From positions 1 through 43,150 of the forward strand of contig NZ_AKJL01000018.1 in the NCBI RefSeq assembly GCF_000282355.1: a stretch of 43,150 nt of DNA, given 5' to 3'. The stretch comes from Pseudomonas sp. GM49. GTDB taxonomy: Bacteria; Pseudomonadota; Gammaproteobacteria; Pseudomonadales; Pseudomonadaceae. Position 1 is the stretch's first letter. Each line of letters opens with the position of its first letter. Of this stretch, positions 1 to 8,364 are shown piece by piece. The notes below the pieces were generated by a model that searched no databases, was not told where the DNA came from, and saw only the letters and a list, made by a program, of their open reading frames with translations. Both the position numbers and the translations under genes were made by a program.

Positions 1-684
1 TGGATGCTCGCCGGCCAGCTCGGCAGCCGCCGCACTCGTCTGGGCGAGACCGAAGTCACCGTCGCCTCGCCACTAGGGCAGGGTATGCGCCGGATGGATG
101 TGCTGACGCTGCTGACCTTCGTCTGGCCGCAAGTGCAGGCGCTGTATCCGCGACACCCTGGCAAACTGCTGATCGTCGGGGCCAATGATCCAATGTGGCG
201 CGGCAGTCGGTCGGCGCACGAGTCGATCTACCTCAACAGTCACCTGCCGTTGGTCAGCGAAAGCGGCTCCAGTGTCCTGGTCCGTGAGTTGGCCCAGGTG
301 TTCGGGCGGATCAACGGTACGCAGCGCAGTGACTGGATCGGCGAAGGCTTTGCTGAGTATTACGCCATCGAACTGGTGCGCCGGGCCGGCGGCATGAGCG
401 ATGAACGCTACGAGAACCTGCACGGCAAACTGGTCAGGAACAGCCAGAAAGTCACCACGCTGCGCGGTGAGCAGATCAGCCCGGCGCAGGTGGCCAGGGC
501 GGTGGTGTTGCTGCAGGAGCTGGACCGCGAGATTCGCCTGAAAACCCATAACAAGCGTTCGCTGGACGATGTGTTGCGCGGGGCGATGCGGCTGGGGGAA
601 ATCGATACCCAGGCGTTTGTTCAGCTCAGTGAAAGCGTGATCGGTGGTTCTTCAAAAGTGCTCAGTACCGAGTTGATTCAGTAA
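1..684 (+). CDS. Peptidase-like protein, 3' part, degenerate gluzincin site
   Basis: The frame is open from base 1, so this is the C-terminal 227 residues of a longer gene that begins outside the window. The ATG at position 4 is probably internal. The segment at 283-297 reads RELAQ where a gluzincin metallopeptidase has HExxH. About 17 residues later comes GEGFAEYY, which resembles the helix that carries the third zinc ligand in M1/M61-type peptidases. The fold is therefore probably peptidase-like, but both zinc histidines are replaced (Arg and Gln), so an active zinc enzyme is unlikely. The role is unknown. A REP pair follows the stop codon. I am fairly sure of the reading frame and only moderately sure of the family. 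Confidence 0.7.
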   Translation, partial: WMLAGQLGSRRTRLGETEVTVASPLGQGMRRMDVLTLLTFVWPQVQALYPRHPGKLLIVGANDPMWRGSRSAHESIYLNSHLPLVSESGSSVLVRELAQVFGRINGTQRSDWIGEGFAEYYAIELVRRAGGMSDERYENLHGKLVRNSQKVTTLRGEQISPAQVARAVVLLQELDREIRLKTHNKRSLDDVLRGAMRLGEIDTQAFVQLSESVIGGSSKVLSTELIQ

Positions 685-692
685 CACCGTCA

Positions 693-780
693 TTCGCGAG
701 CAAGCCCGCTCCCACATTTGATCTGTGCCGTACACAAATCCCCTGTGGGAGCGAGCTTGCTCCGGGCGGCGTTCCGACGA
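693..780. repeat. REP/BIME pair 1
   Basis: Two inverted copies of the Pseudomonas REP motif (gagcaagcccgctcccaca at about 698-716 and tgtgggagcgagcttgctc at 744-762) enclose a short spacer. The right copy continues with gggcggcgttccgacga. The element lies between the peptidase-like gene and the convergent DUF2892 gene. Confidence 0.9.
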
Positions 781-811
781 TAGGGTCATCAGCCCCGCCG
801 GAAAAGCAAGA

Positions 812-1189
812 TCAAACCCCAGTCTTCGGCGACTTCAACGAATCATTGCCGGTAACGGTGGCGGTTTTGGTCGCCGCCTCGGCATTGGCCTTCAGCGTTT
901 TCAGTTCTTCCCCCGCCCGCTGGATTTTCGCCCGCACGTTGTCCATATCCTGACGGCTTTTCTCCAGCAGGCTTTTCGCCGAGCTGTGGCCGGTAATACC
1001 GCGCGCCAGGGCCACGCCACCGATGGCCACCTGGATCAGGCCAAAGATCCCGCCCCGACGCAGGCCCTTGCCCACCATCACCACGCCGCCGGCCAGGGAG
1101 CCGATGCGTTCCCAGCCCTGCACGTTCTGCTCGGAAGGGCTCTGGAACGGGGTGGGTTCGATACGCTCGACGCGTTTGAGTTCGCTCAT
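812..1189 (-). CDS. DUF2892 (YgaP-like transmembrane) family protein
   Basis: A 125-residue protein. Residues 28-70 hold glycine-rich hydrophobic segments of the type found in DUF2892 inner-membrane proteins (GSLAGGVVMVGKGLRRGG, then a hydrophobic helix GIFGLIQVAIGGVALARG). The C-terminal half is a charged helix (about 75-112) with coiled-coil character, followed by a Thr/Ser/Lys-rich tail. The start is supported by AGGAGA six bases upstream of the ATG. It is probably a small membrane protein of unknown function. It converges on the peptidase-like gene and has its own short upstream region. Confidence 0.75.
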   Translation of the reverse strand: MSELKRVERIEPTPFQSPSEQNVQGWERIGSLAGGVVMVGKGLRRGGIFGLIQVAIGGVALARGITGHSSAKSLLEKSRQDMDNVRAKIQRAGEELKTLKANAEAATKTATVTGNDSLKSPKTGV

Positions 1190-1269
1190 GGTCTGTCTCC
1201 TGGCTTCAGTGATCGATAGAAAAGCTGACTGCCTGGGCGGGCAGCTCGTTCAATCGGATGTGCGGCGAT

Positions 1270-1740
1270 TCAGCGAAATTTTGGCCCGGAGCGGGTATTG
1301 AGCCCCTTGGACATGCGGTCGTAGAGCACGACGTTGACCGTGGCGGCCAGATTCATGCAACCGGTGGTCGGAATGTAGACCACGTCTTCGCACCAGTCGC
1401 GAATCTCCTTATCCAGGGATCCGTCTTCCGGGCCGAAGATGTAGAGCGCGCGATCCGGGTGGGTGTATTCCGGCAGCGGTCGGGCACCTTCAACCAGTTC
1501 CACGGCGACGGGCACACAATTGAGCGGCAGGATTTTCTTCAGGTCGTCGATGCCGATCAGCGGGATGTCGTAGTGCACGCGCTTGGTATCGGTGACGAAA
1601 TCGGCGGCGCGCTCATAGCGCTTACCGGTGTAGAACACCGACGCCACGCCATAACAGCCAGCGGCGCGCATCACCGAACCGACGTTCTCCGGTGATTTGG
1701 GGTTATACAAACCAATGCAGCTGTACCGTTTGTCTGCCAC
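1270..1740 (-). CDS. TrmH/SpoU-family RNA methyltransferase
   Basis: A 156-residue SPOUT-fold methyltransferase, close to the minimal length of TrmL-type enzymes, which methylate ribose 2'-OH groups of tRNA using SAM. The three family motifs are visible: NVGSVMRAAG near residue 19 (conserved Asn and Arg), YIFGPEDGSL near residue 98, and TTGCMNLAATVNVVLYD near residue 124, the knotted SAM-binding region. The start is GTG at 1740, giving MADKRYS, with a weak AAAGG upstream. No RNA-binding extension is present. The exact RNA target cannot be told from the sequence, because its motif 3 differs from canonical TrmL. Confidence 0.85.
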   Translation of the reverse strand: MADKRYSCIGLYNPKSPENVGSVMRAAGCYGVASVFYTGKRYERAADFVTDTKRVHYDIPLIGIDDLKKILPLNCVPVAVELVEGARPLPEYTHPDRALYIFGPEDGSLDKEIRDWCEDVVYIPTTGCMNLAATVNVVLYDRMSKGLNTRSGPKFR

Positions 1741-1833
1741 GAGCGGGGTGCCTTTCGGGAAAAAAAGCGCGATTATACGGGGATTGGGCGGCAGTGGTCA
1801 GTTTGGAGATTGGTGGTGGCAGGACTATTGCTA

Positions 1834-1915
1834 TCGCGAGCAAGCTCGCTCCCACAGTTGACCGAGGTGTCCTGACGGACGCAGAACCATGTGGGAGCGG
1901 GCTTGCTCGCGAAGG
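1834..1915. repeat. REP/BIME pair 2
   Basis: Inverted REP copies (cgcgagcaagctcgctcccaca, and gtgggagcgggcttgctcgcg at 1890-1910) lie between the methyltransferase promoter region and the 3' end of the HNH gene. Confidence 0.9.
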
Positions 1916-1938
1916 GGCCAGTTCAGGCGCTGAAGATA

Positions 1939-2310
1939 TCAGTCTTCTTTCTTCATCAACCCCGCCAACGCCGCAAACGGGTTGTGCGTGGCCTTGGCGA
2001 TTTTCGGCGTGCTCAGCGAGCCTTCGTCGAAATACTGCTGGTCGGTATAACGCGAGTGTTCGTTATCGTGGCAGTACAGACACAACAGCTCCCAGTTCGA
2101 GCCGTCCTGCGGGTTGTTGTCGTGGTTGTGGTCGCGGTGGTGCACGGTCAGTTCGCTCAGGCGTTTGCCGGAGAATTCACGGGCGCAGCGGCCACAGACG
2201 TGCGGATACATCTTCAGGGCCTTGTCGCGGTAGCCCATTTCCTTGTCGCGCTGGTTGTCGGCGAGGATACGATCCAGCTTCGAAGTGTTGGTCGGGGTGG
2301 ACGAACTCAT
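1939..2310 (-). CDS. yajD: YajD-type HNH nuclease family protein
   Basis: A 123-residue protein matching the YajD family. It has a zinc-finger-like pair CGRC (residues 39-42) with a second pair CLYC near residue 77, framing an HNH core that contains VHHRDHNHDNNP and the Asn of GSNWELLCLYCHDNEH. HNH proteins of this type bind a metal and may cut DNA, but the substrate of YajD is not established. The gene stands alone between a REP pair and the spermidine-synthase-like gene, transcribed in the same direction as its neighbours on both sides. The ATG is preceded by AAAGGTGAACCC. Confidence 0.85.
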   Translation of the reverse strand: MSSSTPTNTSKLDRILADNQRDKEMGYRDKALKMYPHVCGRCAREFSGKRLSELTVHHRDHNHDNNPQDGSNWELLCLYCHDNEHSRYTDQQYFDEGSLSTPKIAKATHNPFAALAGLMKKED

Positions 2311-2359
2311 GGGTTCACCTTTGTAGAATGACTAATGACGGTATCAAGCAAAGTTTAGC

Positions 2360-3046
2360 TCAGCCCTTGAGCTTCTCGGCAATCCAGATGGTGTGGCGGG
2401 TGCCCTTGTTGCCGTGGGCGAAGACCTGCACTTCCTCGGCCTTGAAGCCGGCTTTCTTCAGTTTGTCGGAAAATTGCCGGTCAGCGCTGGCCGACCAGAC
2501 GGCCAGTATACCTTTGGGGCGCATGGCCCTGGCGCAGGCGTTCAGTCCGGCGGCGGAGTACAGCCAGCTGTTGGCTTTCTGGGTCAGGCCTTCGGGACCG
2601 TTGTCGACGTCGAGCATGATGGCATCGAAGCCCTGGGGTTCGGCCTGCAGGACTTTGGCCACGTCTTCCATGCGAATCACGGTCCGCGGGTCGAGCAGCG
2701 GATTGCCAGCCTTCTCGCCCAGCGGTCCACGGTTCCACTCAACGACACCGGGGACCAGTTCGGCGACCACCACTTCGGCGGTCTTGCCCAGGTGCTTGAG
2801 CGCCGAAGCGAGGGTGAACCCCATGCCCAGGCCGCCGATGAGTACCCGCGAATTCGGCCGACCGGCGACTTTGCGACACGGAATTTCGGCCAGGGCATCT
2901 TCGGAGCCGTGCATGCGCGTGTTCATCAATTGTCCGCCATCGCCACCCTGGATCTTGATGACGAAATCCTCGCCGTATTCGAACAGGCACAGGGCACCGC
3001 CGTTTTCAGGAATGGGGGTGGTGTCCAGCAGAACGAAACGTTTCAT
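2360..3046 (-). CDS. Spermidine/polyamine synthase-like methyltransferase-fold protein
   Basis: A protein of 228 residues when started at the ATG at 3046; a GTG at 3055 in the same frame adds three residues. It carries the SAM-type Rossmann glycine motif VLIGGLGMGFTLA near residue 67, an acidic strand end VVVAELVPGVVEWN near residue 92, and IMLDVDNGPEGL near residue 142. These resemble spermidine synthases and the many uncharacterised paralogues in Pseudomonas. It is shorter than true SpeE (about 285 residues) and lacks the N-terminal beta domain, so the aminopropyltransferase role is uncertain. It is monocistronic and divergent from the proline-rich secreted protein. Confidence 0.75.
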   Translation of the reverse strand: MKRFVLLDTTPIPENGGALCLFEYGEDFVIKIQGGDGGQLMNTRMHGSEDALAEIPCRKVAGRPNSRVLIGGLGMGFTLASALKHLGKTAEVVVAELVPGVVEWNRGPLGEKAGNPLLDPRTVIRMEDVAKVLQAEPQGFDAIMLDVDNGPEGLTQKANSWLYSAAGLNACARAMRPKGILAVWSASADRQFSDKLKKAGFKAEEVQVFAHGNKGTRHTIWIAEKLKG

Positions 3047-3141
3047 GGGGCTCACTTGAGGAAAATTGGCAGAACACGGGAGGGCAAACAGACGCAGTTG
3101 GGAGTAGCCTGTTTATGACGACAAGGCCAACGGAGCCATTG

Positions 3142-3432
3142 ATGAAGCGCATCATTCTAACGGTCATTGCCCTGGCCGCGCTCTCGATAACTGCAGTGCA
3201 GGGCCAACAGTTGCAATCGATTCCTGTCAGCCCCGCGCCAATGCCCGGTTCGCCCGGCACCGCGACGCCCACGCCGTACCCGCAAATCAGCCCGGCGCCT
3301 TTGCCTAAAGTCGGCCCCGGCAGTAGCGGTCCGCCGTTGGTGCCGATTGAAATGCCGAGCCCGCCGACCAAGGACCAGCCCGTGCCGGGGCTGGAGTTCA
3401 ATCCGCCGAAACCCAAGTCGCCGGGCGGCTAG
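3142..3432 (+). CDS. Small secreted proline-rich protein
   Basis: A 96-residue protein starting at the ATG at 3142, with GGAG six bases upstream; an upstream ATG at 3115 has no such site. Residues 1-20 form a clear signal peptide (MKRIILTVIALAALSITAVQG) with likely cleavage after Ala/Gly near residue 18-20. The mature part is extended and very rich in Pro, Gly and Ser (PVSPAPMPGSPGTATPTPYP and similar). No domain is recognised. It probably resides in the periplasm as an unstructured protein. Its 3' end overlaps the convergent cyclic-nucleotide-binding gene by 4 bp. Confidence 0.75.
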   Translation: MKRIILTVIALAALSITAVQGQQLQSIPVSPAPMPGSPGTATPTPYPQISPAPLPKVGPGSSGPPLVPIEMPSPPTKDQPVPGLEFNPPKPKSPGG

Positions 3433-3902
3433 ACCTGCTGCGAAAGCAGTTGGCCGTCGGCCATCCGCAGGCGTTTTGAGAGGGAAACGGCGAGGGCGCG
3501 GATGATCTTGGCGGCGATTTTCGGTGCATCGTTGAGCATCTTTTCCAGCGAGTCCTTGCCCAGGTTGAGCAACTGGCAGTTGCTTGCGGCCACGCAACTG
3601 GCCGAGCGCCGTTCGCCGTCGAGCACGGCCATTTCGCCGAACGACCGGCCGCTGCGCAAGGTGGCGATGGTGATTCGTTGTCCGTCAGCGGTGGTTTTCT
3701 GCACGGCCACCTGACCGGTATGGATGATGCACATGAAACTGCCAGCATCGCCCTCCTGGAAGATCTCCTCGCCCTGGGCAATGGTGCTGATACTGAAGTA
3801 GCCCGAAGCCGCGGCGAAGTCTGCCGGCAGCAGTTGATTGAACAGGCCGCAATCCATCAGCCAGTCGCGAATTTCGTTGTTCAGAAAGGTTGATTCAGAC
3901 AT
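3429..3902 (-). CDS. Cyclic-nucleotide-binding domain protein (no HTH)
   Basis: A 157-residue protein consisting of a single Crp-type cyclic-nucleotide-binding domain. The phosphate-binding cassette reads FGEMAVLDGERRSAS near residue 89, and an upstream beta-roll strand reads GEEIFQEGDAGSFMCII. A C-terminal helix rich in Lys/Arg follows, but no helix-turn-helix and no enzymatic domain is present. It probably senses cAMP or a similar ligand and acts through a partner, or is a structural CNB protein of the type common in Pseudomonas. A REP region follows upstream. Confidence 0.85.
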   Translation of the reverse strand: MSESTFLNNEIRDWLMDCGLFNQLLPADFAAASGYFSISTIAQGEEIFQEGDAGSFMCIIHTGQVAVQKTTADGQRITIATLRSGRSFGEMAVLDGERRSASCVAASNCQLLNLGKDSLEKMLNDAPKIAAKIIRALAVSLSKRLRMADGQLLSQQV

Positions 3903-3962
3903 GTCGTCACGGTCTTTTTTGTGAATGTTGCTGACTCGAATTTGAATTCACCGCAAATCCCC

Positions 3963-4123
3963 TGTGGGAGCGGGCCTGTGGCGAGGGGGCTTGCCCCCGT
4001 TGGGGTGCGAAGCGCCCCTGAAACCATTTGCCGCAATCCTGATCTCGATCGCAGTGACAGGTTTGCGATTGCTGCGCAATCGAACGGGGGCAAGCCCCCT
4101 CGCCACAAAAGCTCGCTCCCACA
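3963..4123. repeat. Composite REP element (one BIME type inside another)
   Basis: Outer half-motifs tgtgggagcgggc (3963-3975) and gctcgctcccaca (4111-4123) are inverted copies of the common REP type. Between them lies a second inverted pair of another REP type: ctgtggcgagggggcttgcc from 3976 and ggcaagccccctcgccaca ending at 4107. The inner spacer also holds a small hairpin gcgattgctgcgcaatcg. Confidence 0.85.
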
Positions 4124-4187
4124 AGGGGTACGGGTTGTATCGCCTGTCGGTGTGCGCAATTAAGACCGGCACACCGCGCCAGGTTCC

Positions 4188-6242
4188 TCAGGCAATACCC
4201 AAAACCTTGAACAAAAATGCATATTCGAGAGCTACGTCACGCAATCCCTGATATCGACCGCTCATCCCGCCATGCCCGGCTCCCAGTTCAGTCTTGAGTA
4301 GCAGGGGATTGCTGTCGGTCTTGGTCGCGCGCAATTTCGCCACCCACTTGGCTGCTTCCCAATACTGCACACGGCTGTCGTTGTAACCGGCGATCACCAG
4401 GGTCGCCGGATAAGCTTGCGCGGTGACGTTTTCGTAGGGGGCGTAGGCCTTGATCCGTTCATAGACGTCCGGCTCTTGCGGGTTGCCCCACTCGTCGTAT
4501 TCCGTCACGGTCAATGGCAGGTCAGGGTCGAGCATGGTGTTGAGTACGTCGACGAATGGCACTTCGGCGATGGCGGCGCCAAACAGTTCCGGTCGTTGAT
4601 TGAGCACCGCGCCGATCAGCAAACCACCAGCGCTGCCGCCGCTGATCGCCAGTTGCGGTGCAGTGGTAAAGCCTTGGGCAATCAGGTGTTCGGCACAGGC
4701 GATGAAGTCACTGAAGGTGTTGTGCTTGTGCTCCTGCTTGCCGGCGCGATACCAGGCTTCCCCCAGTTCGCCGCCGCCGCGCACGTGGGCAATGGCAAAC
4801 GCCATGCCGCGATCCAGCAGGCTCAGGCGCGCATGGGAAAACCACGGGTCGAGGCTTTCGCCATAGGCGCCATAGCCGTAGAGGTACAGCGGCACGGGCT
4901 TGCCCAGGTCTGCGCGGTTGATCACCAGGCTGATGGGGACTTGCGTGCCGTCCGGCGCAGTGGCCCACAGGCGCTGGCTGACGTAGGCGTCAGCGTCGAA
5001 CGGACCGAGCACCGGGGTTTGCTTGAGCACTTTCTGCTCGCCGGTCGCCAGTTCAAGCTGACGGATTTGCGCAGGACGGTTCAACGCTTCGTAGCGCAGG
5101 CGAATCCGGTCGCTTTCGAATTCCAGGCTGTTTTGCACGTGCAGGCTGTAGGCTGCATCCGGCAGTTGTACACGATAGGGCGCCAGGCCTTGCGGGTGAA
5201 CTTCAATGACCGGCAAGCCGCCGACCCGCAGGCTGAGGGTCATGGCCCCGGTGTTCAGGCTGATGCCGTCGATCATCACCGTGTCGCTGTGGGGGATCAG
5301 GTTCTGCCAGTCGGCTTCGGTCGGCACGGCGCCGGTATCGACGGCTGTGTACAAGGCGAAATTGATGCCGTCACGGTTGCTGCGAATGAACCAGGTCCGT
5401 TGGCCGTCGAGTACGCCGTGGTCGACGTCGTACTCATGATCCTCAGCCCGTGGCGCCAGGCAGGTGAACGCCTGCTGGGGCTGGGAAGCATCTAGGACCC
5501 AGACTTCGCTGGTGGTCTTGCTGCCCACGGACAGCAGCAGTTGCTGTTCGGAACTTGAACGGTAGCAATGCATGAAGAAGCGACCGTCCGGCTCATGGAA
5601 CACTTTTTCGGCTGCCGTGCCGTCCAGGCGATAGCGGTACAGCTTGTGCGGACGATGGGTGTCATCCAGTTCGCCAAAGAACAGCGTCAGGCTGTCGTTG
5701 GCCCAGGTCATGCTGCCGTCACAGTCCTGGAATTCCAGCTCGCTGATGCGGCCGTCGGACAACTCCTTCACGAACAGCGTATAAATCTCGTCGCCGCTGG
5801 AGTCGATGCTGTAGGCCAGGCGCTGATGGTCCGGGCTGATGCTGAACGCTCCCAGGGAAAAGAAACCGCCATTGGCCAACTCGTTGGGGTCCAGCAGCAG
5901 TTGTTCGCGGCTTTCGTCGAGGGTCAGGCTGTCATCGGCCGGACGCGGGCAGCGGTAGTGCCGGGCGTACTCATCGCCCGCCATGGTGCGGGTGTAGTAC
6001 AGATACGGTCCCCACGGCGAGGGCAGGGACAAATCGGTCTCGAGAATCCGCCCCTTGATCTCTTCGAACAGGGTTTCGCGCAATCCGGCCTGGTCGGCTG
6101 TTTGCGCTTGCTGATAGTTGTTTTCGGCTTTCAGGTAGTCGAGCACTGCATCGGTGTCGCGCTCTTGCAGCCAGGCATACGGGTCGGAACCTTCAGCCTT
6201 GTGGGCAATCGGAGCGTCGCAAGTGTTGGCGGATAGGGGCAT
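4188..6242 (-). CDS. ptrB: Oligopeptidase B (S9A serine peptidase)
   Basis: A 684-residue protein when started at the ATG at 6242 (MPLSANTCDAP); a longer open frame to 6581 runs through a REP element and is rejected. Length matches E. coli PtrB (686). The N-terminal two thirds form the beta-propeller region and the C-terminal third the alpha/beta hydrolase domain. The catalytic triad is complete: Ser537 in GGSAGG, Asp622 in GYNDSRV and His657 in GAGHGG. This is the same spacing as the E. coli triad (532, 617, 652). The enzyme cleaves short peptides after basic residues in the cytoplasm. It is divergent from the membrane-protein operon at 6458, with a REP pair between. Confidence 0.95.
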   Translation of the reverse strand: MPLSANTCDAPIAHKAEGSDPYAWLQERDTDAVLDYLKAENNYQQAQTADQAGLRETLFEEIKGRILETDLSLPSPWGPYLYYTRTMAGDEYARHYRCPRPADDSLTLDESREQLLLDPNELANGGFFSLGAFSISPDHQRLAYSIDSSGDEIYTLFVKELSDGRISELEFQDCDGSMTWANDSLTLFFGELDDTHRPHKLYRYRLDGTAAEKVFHEPDGRFFMHCYRSSSEQQLLLSVGSKTTSEVWVLDASQPQQAFTCLAPRAEDHEYDVDHGVLDGQRTWFIRSNRDGINFALYTAVDTGAVPTEADWQNLIPHSDTVMIDGISLNTGAMTLSLRVGGLPVIEVHPQGLAPYRVQLPDAAYSLHVQNSLEFESDRIRLRYEALNRPAQIRQLELATGEQKVLKQTPVLGPFDADAYVSQRLWATAPDGTQVPISLVINRADLGKPVPLYLYGYGAYGESLDPWFSHARLSLLDRGMAFAIAHVRGGGELGEAWYRAGKQEHKHNTFSDFIACAEHLIAQGFTTAPQLAISGGSAGGLLIGAVLNQRPELFGAAIAEVPFVDVLNTMLDPDLPLTVTEYDEWGNPQEPDVYERIKAYAPYENVTAQAYPATLVIAGYNDSRVQYWEAAKWVAKLRATKTDSNPLLLKTELGAGHGGMSGRYQGLRDVALEYAFLFKVLGIA

Positions 6243-6284
6243 GAAGGGGTCTCGAACAGTGTACGGAATAGGAGCCTGGCAACC

Positions 6285-6374
6285 TGTGGGAGCGGGCTTG
6301 CTCGCGAAGGCGTTGGGCCAGTCAATATCATTGTTGAATGATAAGCCGCATTCGCGAGCAAGCCCGCTCCCACA
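6285..6374. repeat. REP/BIME pair 4
   Basis: Inverted copies tgtgggagcgggcttgctcg and gcgagcaagcccgctcccaca lie between the divergent ptrB and 6458 genes. This places a REP element upstream of both start codons, which is less usual than a location between convergent genes. Confidence 0.9.
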
Positions 6375-6457
6375 TGGATAGCGCTCAACAGTCAGGCATT
6401 GATGCAGCCTGATGGGCGAAAAGCCGTTATCATAAGCGCCTCTTTGCCTGCCTTGCC

Positions 6458-6955
6458 ATGGACACCATGACCGAGAACGACTATCTGATCGCTTGGGGCC
6501 TCTACGCCTTCGCCGCTTTGGGCTGCCTGTTGGTGTGGATGCGCTTGACCCGCTGGATGTGGCGTTGGCTACGTGAGCCACTGCGGCTGGCGATGGCCGT
6601 GCTGCTGTTCAGCCCGACCATCATCGACCCGGTCAAGGATAAAGTCGCACCGGCCGTCGCCATTACCGCGCTCGACCTGCTGTTCAAGGTTGGCAACAAC
6701 GCCTGGCGGGCGATTTCCGATCTGTTCATGTACGGCATGATCGCATTCGGCCTCTATCTGGTGCTGGTGGCGATCCGCTTCCCCATCGAGCGCGCCTCCA
6801 ACGCCCGCAAGGAGCGTGAAGCTGCCACCAAAGCCGCCGTCCGTGCCGACGAGCCTGAGGATGATCAACCGTTCGGCGGTGCCGGCGATGATCGTTATGG
6901 CCGTCCCCCCGTGCCGAGCAATCCTCAGCGGATGCGAGTCGAACCCCGTCTGTAA
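6458..6955 (+). CDS. Predicted inner-membrane protein, unknown function
   Basis: A 165-residue protein. An N-terminal segment (residues 8-27, [20 protein letters not shown]), a second hydrophobic stretch near 43-60 and a third near 88-107 suggest two or three membrane helices. A charged, proline-containing cytoplasmic tail follows (about 110-165). No family was recognised with confidence. The next ATG, at 6467, is an alternative start, since no clear Shine-Dalgarno sequence precedes either. It is the first gene of a three-gene operon with the amidotransferase (32-bp gap) and the DUF2937 gene. Confidence 0.7.
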   Translation: MDTMTENDYLIAWGLYAFAALGCLLVWMRLTRWMWRWLREPLRLAMAVLLFSPTIIDPVKDKVAPAVAITALDLLFKVGNNAWRAISDLFMYGMIAFGLYLVLVAIRFPIERASNARKEREAATKAAVRADEPEDDQPFGGAGDDRYGRPPVPSNPQRMRVEPRL

Positions 6956-6987
6956 CCTTGCCCCTGCGATTGAGCGAGAGTCCGAGC

Positions 6988-7764
6988 ATGTGTGAGTTAT
7001 TGGGCATGAGCGCCAATGTCCCGACCGATATCGTGTTCAGCTTCACCGGGCTGATGCAGCGCGGCGGACGCACCGGCCCACACCGCGATGGCTGGGGAAT
7101 TGCCTTCTACGAAGGCCGTGGATTGCGGCTGTTCCAGGATCCGGCGGCCAGCTGCGAGTCGGAAGTCGCGAACCTGGTGCAGCGCTATCCGATCAAGAGC
7201 GAAGTGGTGATCGGGCACATCCGCCAGGCCAATGTTGGCAAGGTCTGCCTGTCCAACACGCATCCGTTCGTCCGTGAACTGTGGGGACGCAACTGGTGTT
7301 TCGCCCACAACGGCCAGTTGGCGGATTTTCAGCCAGCGGCCAGTTTCTATCGCCCTGTGGGTGATACCGACAGCGAAGCGGCGTTCTGCGATTTGCTCAA
7401 CCGTGTGCGTTCGGCGTTCCCCGAGCCGGTCGAGATCGAAGCGTTGCTGCCGGATCTGGTGGCCGCTTGTGCCGAGTACCGCAGCAAAGGTGTATTCAAC
7501 TGCCTGCTCAGCGATGGCGACTGGCTGTTCTGCTATTGCTCGACCAAACTGGCGCAAATCACTCGTCGCGCACCATTTGGCCCGGCGCGCTTGAAAGATG
7601 TCGACGTGATCGTCGACTTTCAGGCCGAAACCACACCCAACGATGTGGTCACCGTCATCGCCACCGAACCCCTGACCGAAAACGAAACCTGGACCCGCTA
7701 CGAACCGGGTCAATGGAGCCTGTGGCGACGCGGCGAATGCGTCAGTCAGGGCAAGACCGAATAA
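6988..7764 (+). CDS. Class II glutamine amidotransferase (YafJ-like)
   Basis: A 258-residue protein whose start codon is set by the family: Cys2 ([10 protein letters not shown]) is the N-terminal nucleophile of Ntn-type glutamine amidotransferases and becomes exposed when Met1 is removed. Conserved features are [14 protein letters not shown] near residue 34, GHIRQAN near residue 77 and FAHNGQL near residue 105. No synthetase domain is attached, so it would supply ammonia to an unknown acceptor or act as a glutaminase-like enzyme. It sits between two membrane-protein genes in one operon and is followed by the next gene after 13 bp. Confidence 0.9.
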   Translation: MCELLGMSANVPTDIVFSFTGLMQRGGRTGPHRDGWGIAFYEGRGLRLFQDPAASCESEVANLVQRYPIKSEVVIGHIRQANVGKVCLSNTHPFVRELWGRNWCFAHNGQLADFQPAASFYRPVGDTDSEAAFCDLLNRVRSAFPEPVEIEALLPDLVAACAEYRSKGVFNCLLSDGDWLFCYCSTKLAQITRRAPFGPARLKDVDVIVDFQAETTPNDVVTVIATEPLTENETWTRYEPGQWSLWRRGECVSQGKTE

Positions 7765-7777
7765 GGATCCGCTTTCC

Positions 7778-8320
7778 ATGTTGCTCAGTTATCTACGGCT
7801 GGTGTTGTTTGCGGCGGGCCTGTTGATCGGTGTCCAGGTGCCGGGCTTCATCAACGATTACGCCAAGCGGGTGGAAGCCCATCTGATCGAGGCACAAGCC
7901 GGGTTGAGCGGCTTTCAGAACACCGCCAATCAGTTCTTCAAGGGTGACATGCAGGCCCTGGTGGCCCATTACCGCGCCAGCGAGGACCCGATCTTCCGCA
8001 GCGACGCCGACAGCCTGAGCAACCTGCTGACCCGTCAACTGGCGCTGGACAAGCAGTTCCAGGCGATGCAGGGGCCGTGGTACATCCGCTTCCTGCAAGT
8101 GGTGCTGGCTGCCGATCCGGACATCCGCAAGGAAACCTGGAATGGCTACAGCTACCAGATCCTGTTGACGCCCGAAGCGATGGTCTGGGGCATGAGTGGC
8201 GCGTTGCTGCTGTCGTTCGGGATCGAGTGCCTGTTCCGACTGATCGACTGGGTGGTGCTGGGTGGCAAGCGTCTGCGCCAGAGCCGGCCGATTGAAGAGC
8301 GGGATTTACGCGGCTTGTAA
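7778..8320 (+). CDS. DUF2937 family membrane protein
   Basis: A 180-residue protein resembling DUF2937 proteins. It has an N-terminal membrane helix (residues 4-24), a central soluble helical region containing QAGLSGFQNTANQFF and a long charged stretch, then a second membrane helix near residues 137-157 (MVWGMSGALLLSFGIECLF). The likely topology is two membrane passes with a periplasmic middle domain. Function is unknown. It is the last gene of the 6458-8320 operon, and a perfect inverted repeat follows 13 bp after the stop. Confidence 0.75.
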   Translation: MLLSYLRLVLFAAGLLIGVQVPGFINDYAKRVEAHLIEAQAGLSGFQNTANQFFKGDMQALVAHYRASEDPIFRSDADSLSNLLTRQLALDKQFQAMQGPWYIRFLQVVLAADPDIRKETWNGYSYQILLTPEAMVWGMSGALLLSFGIECLFRLIDWVVLGGKRLRQSRPIEERDLRGL

Positions 8321-8333
8321 CACCGGCGAACGT

Positions 8334-8359
8334 CAAGGAGCCGGCAAGCCGGCTCCTTG
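8334..8359. terminator. Perfect 12-bp inverted repeat between convergent genes
   Basis: Arms caaggagccggc and gccggctccttg are perfectly complementary with a two-base centre. The element lies between the stop codons at 8320 (plus) and 8365 (minus), so it probably stops or stabilises both transcripts. It lacks a strong T-run on either side, so Rho-independent function is not certain. Confidence 0.65.
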
Positions 8360-8364
8360 CCTGG

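Noticed and set aside
1891..2331. Plus-strand frame over the HNH gene
   Set aside because: The HNH protein on the minus strand has intact zinc and HNH motifs.
6243..6581. N-terminal extension of ptrB to 6581
   Set aside because: The extension translates a REP element and part of the divergent gene, and the catalytic residues fit E. coli numbering only with the start at 6242.
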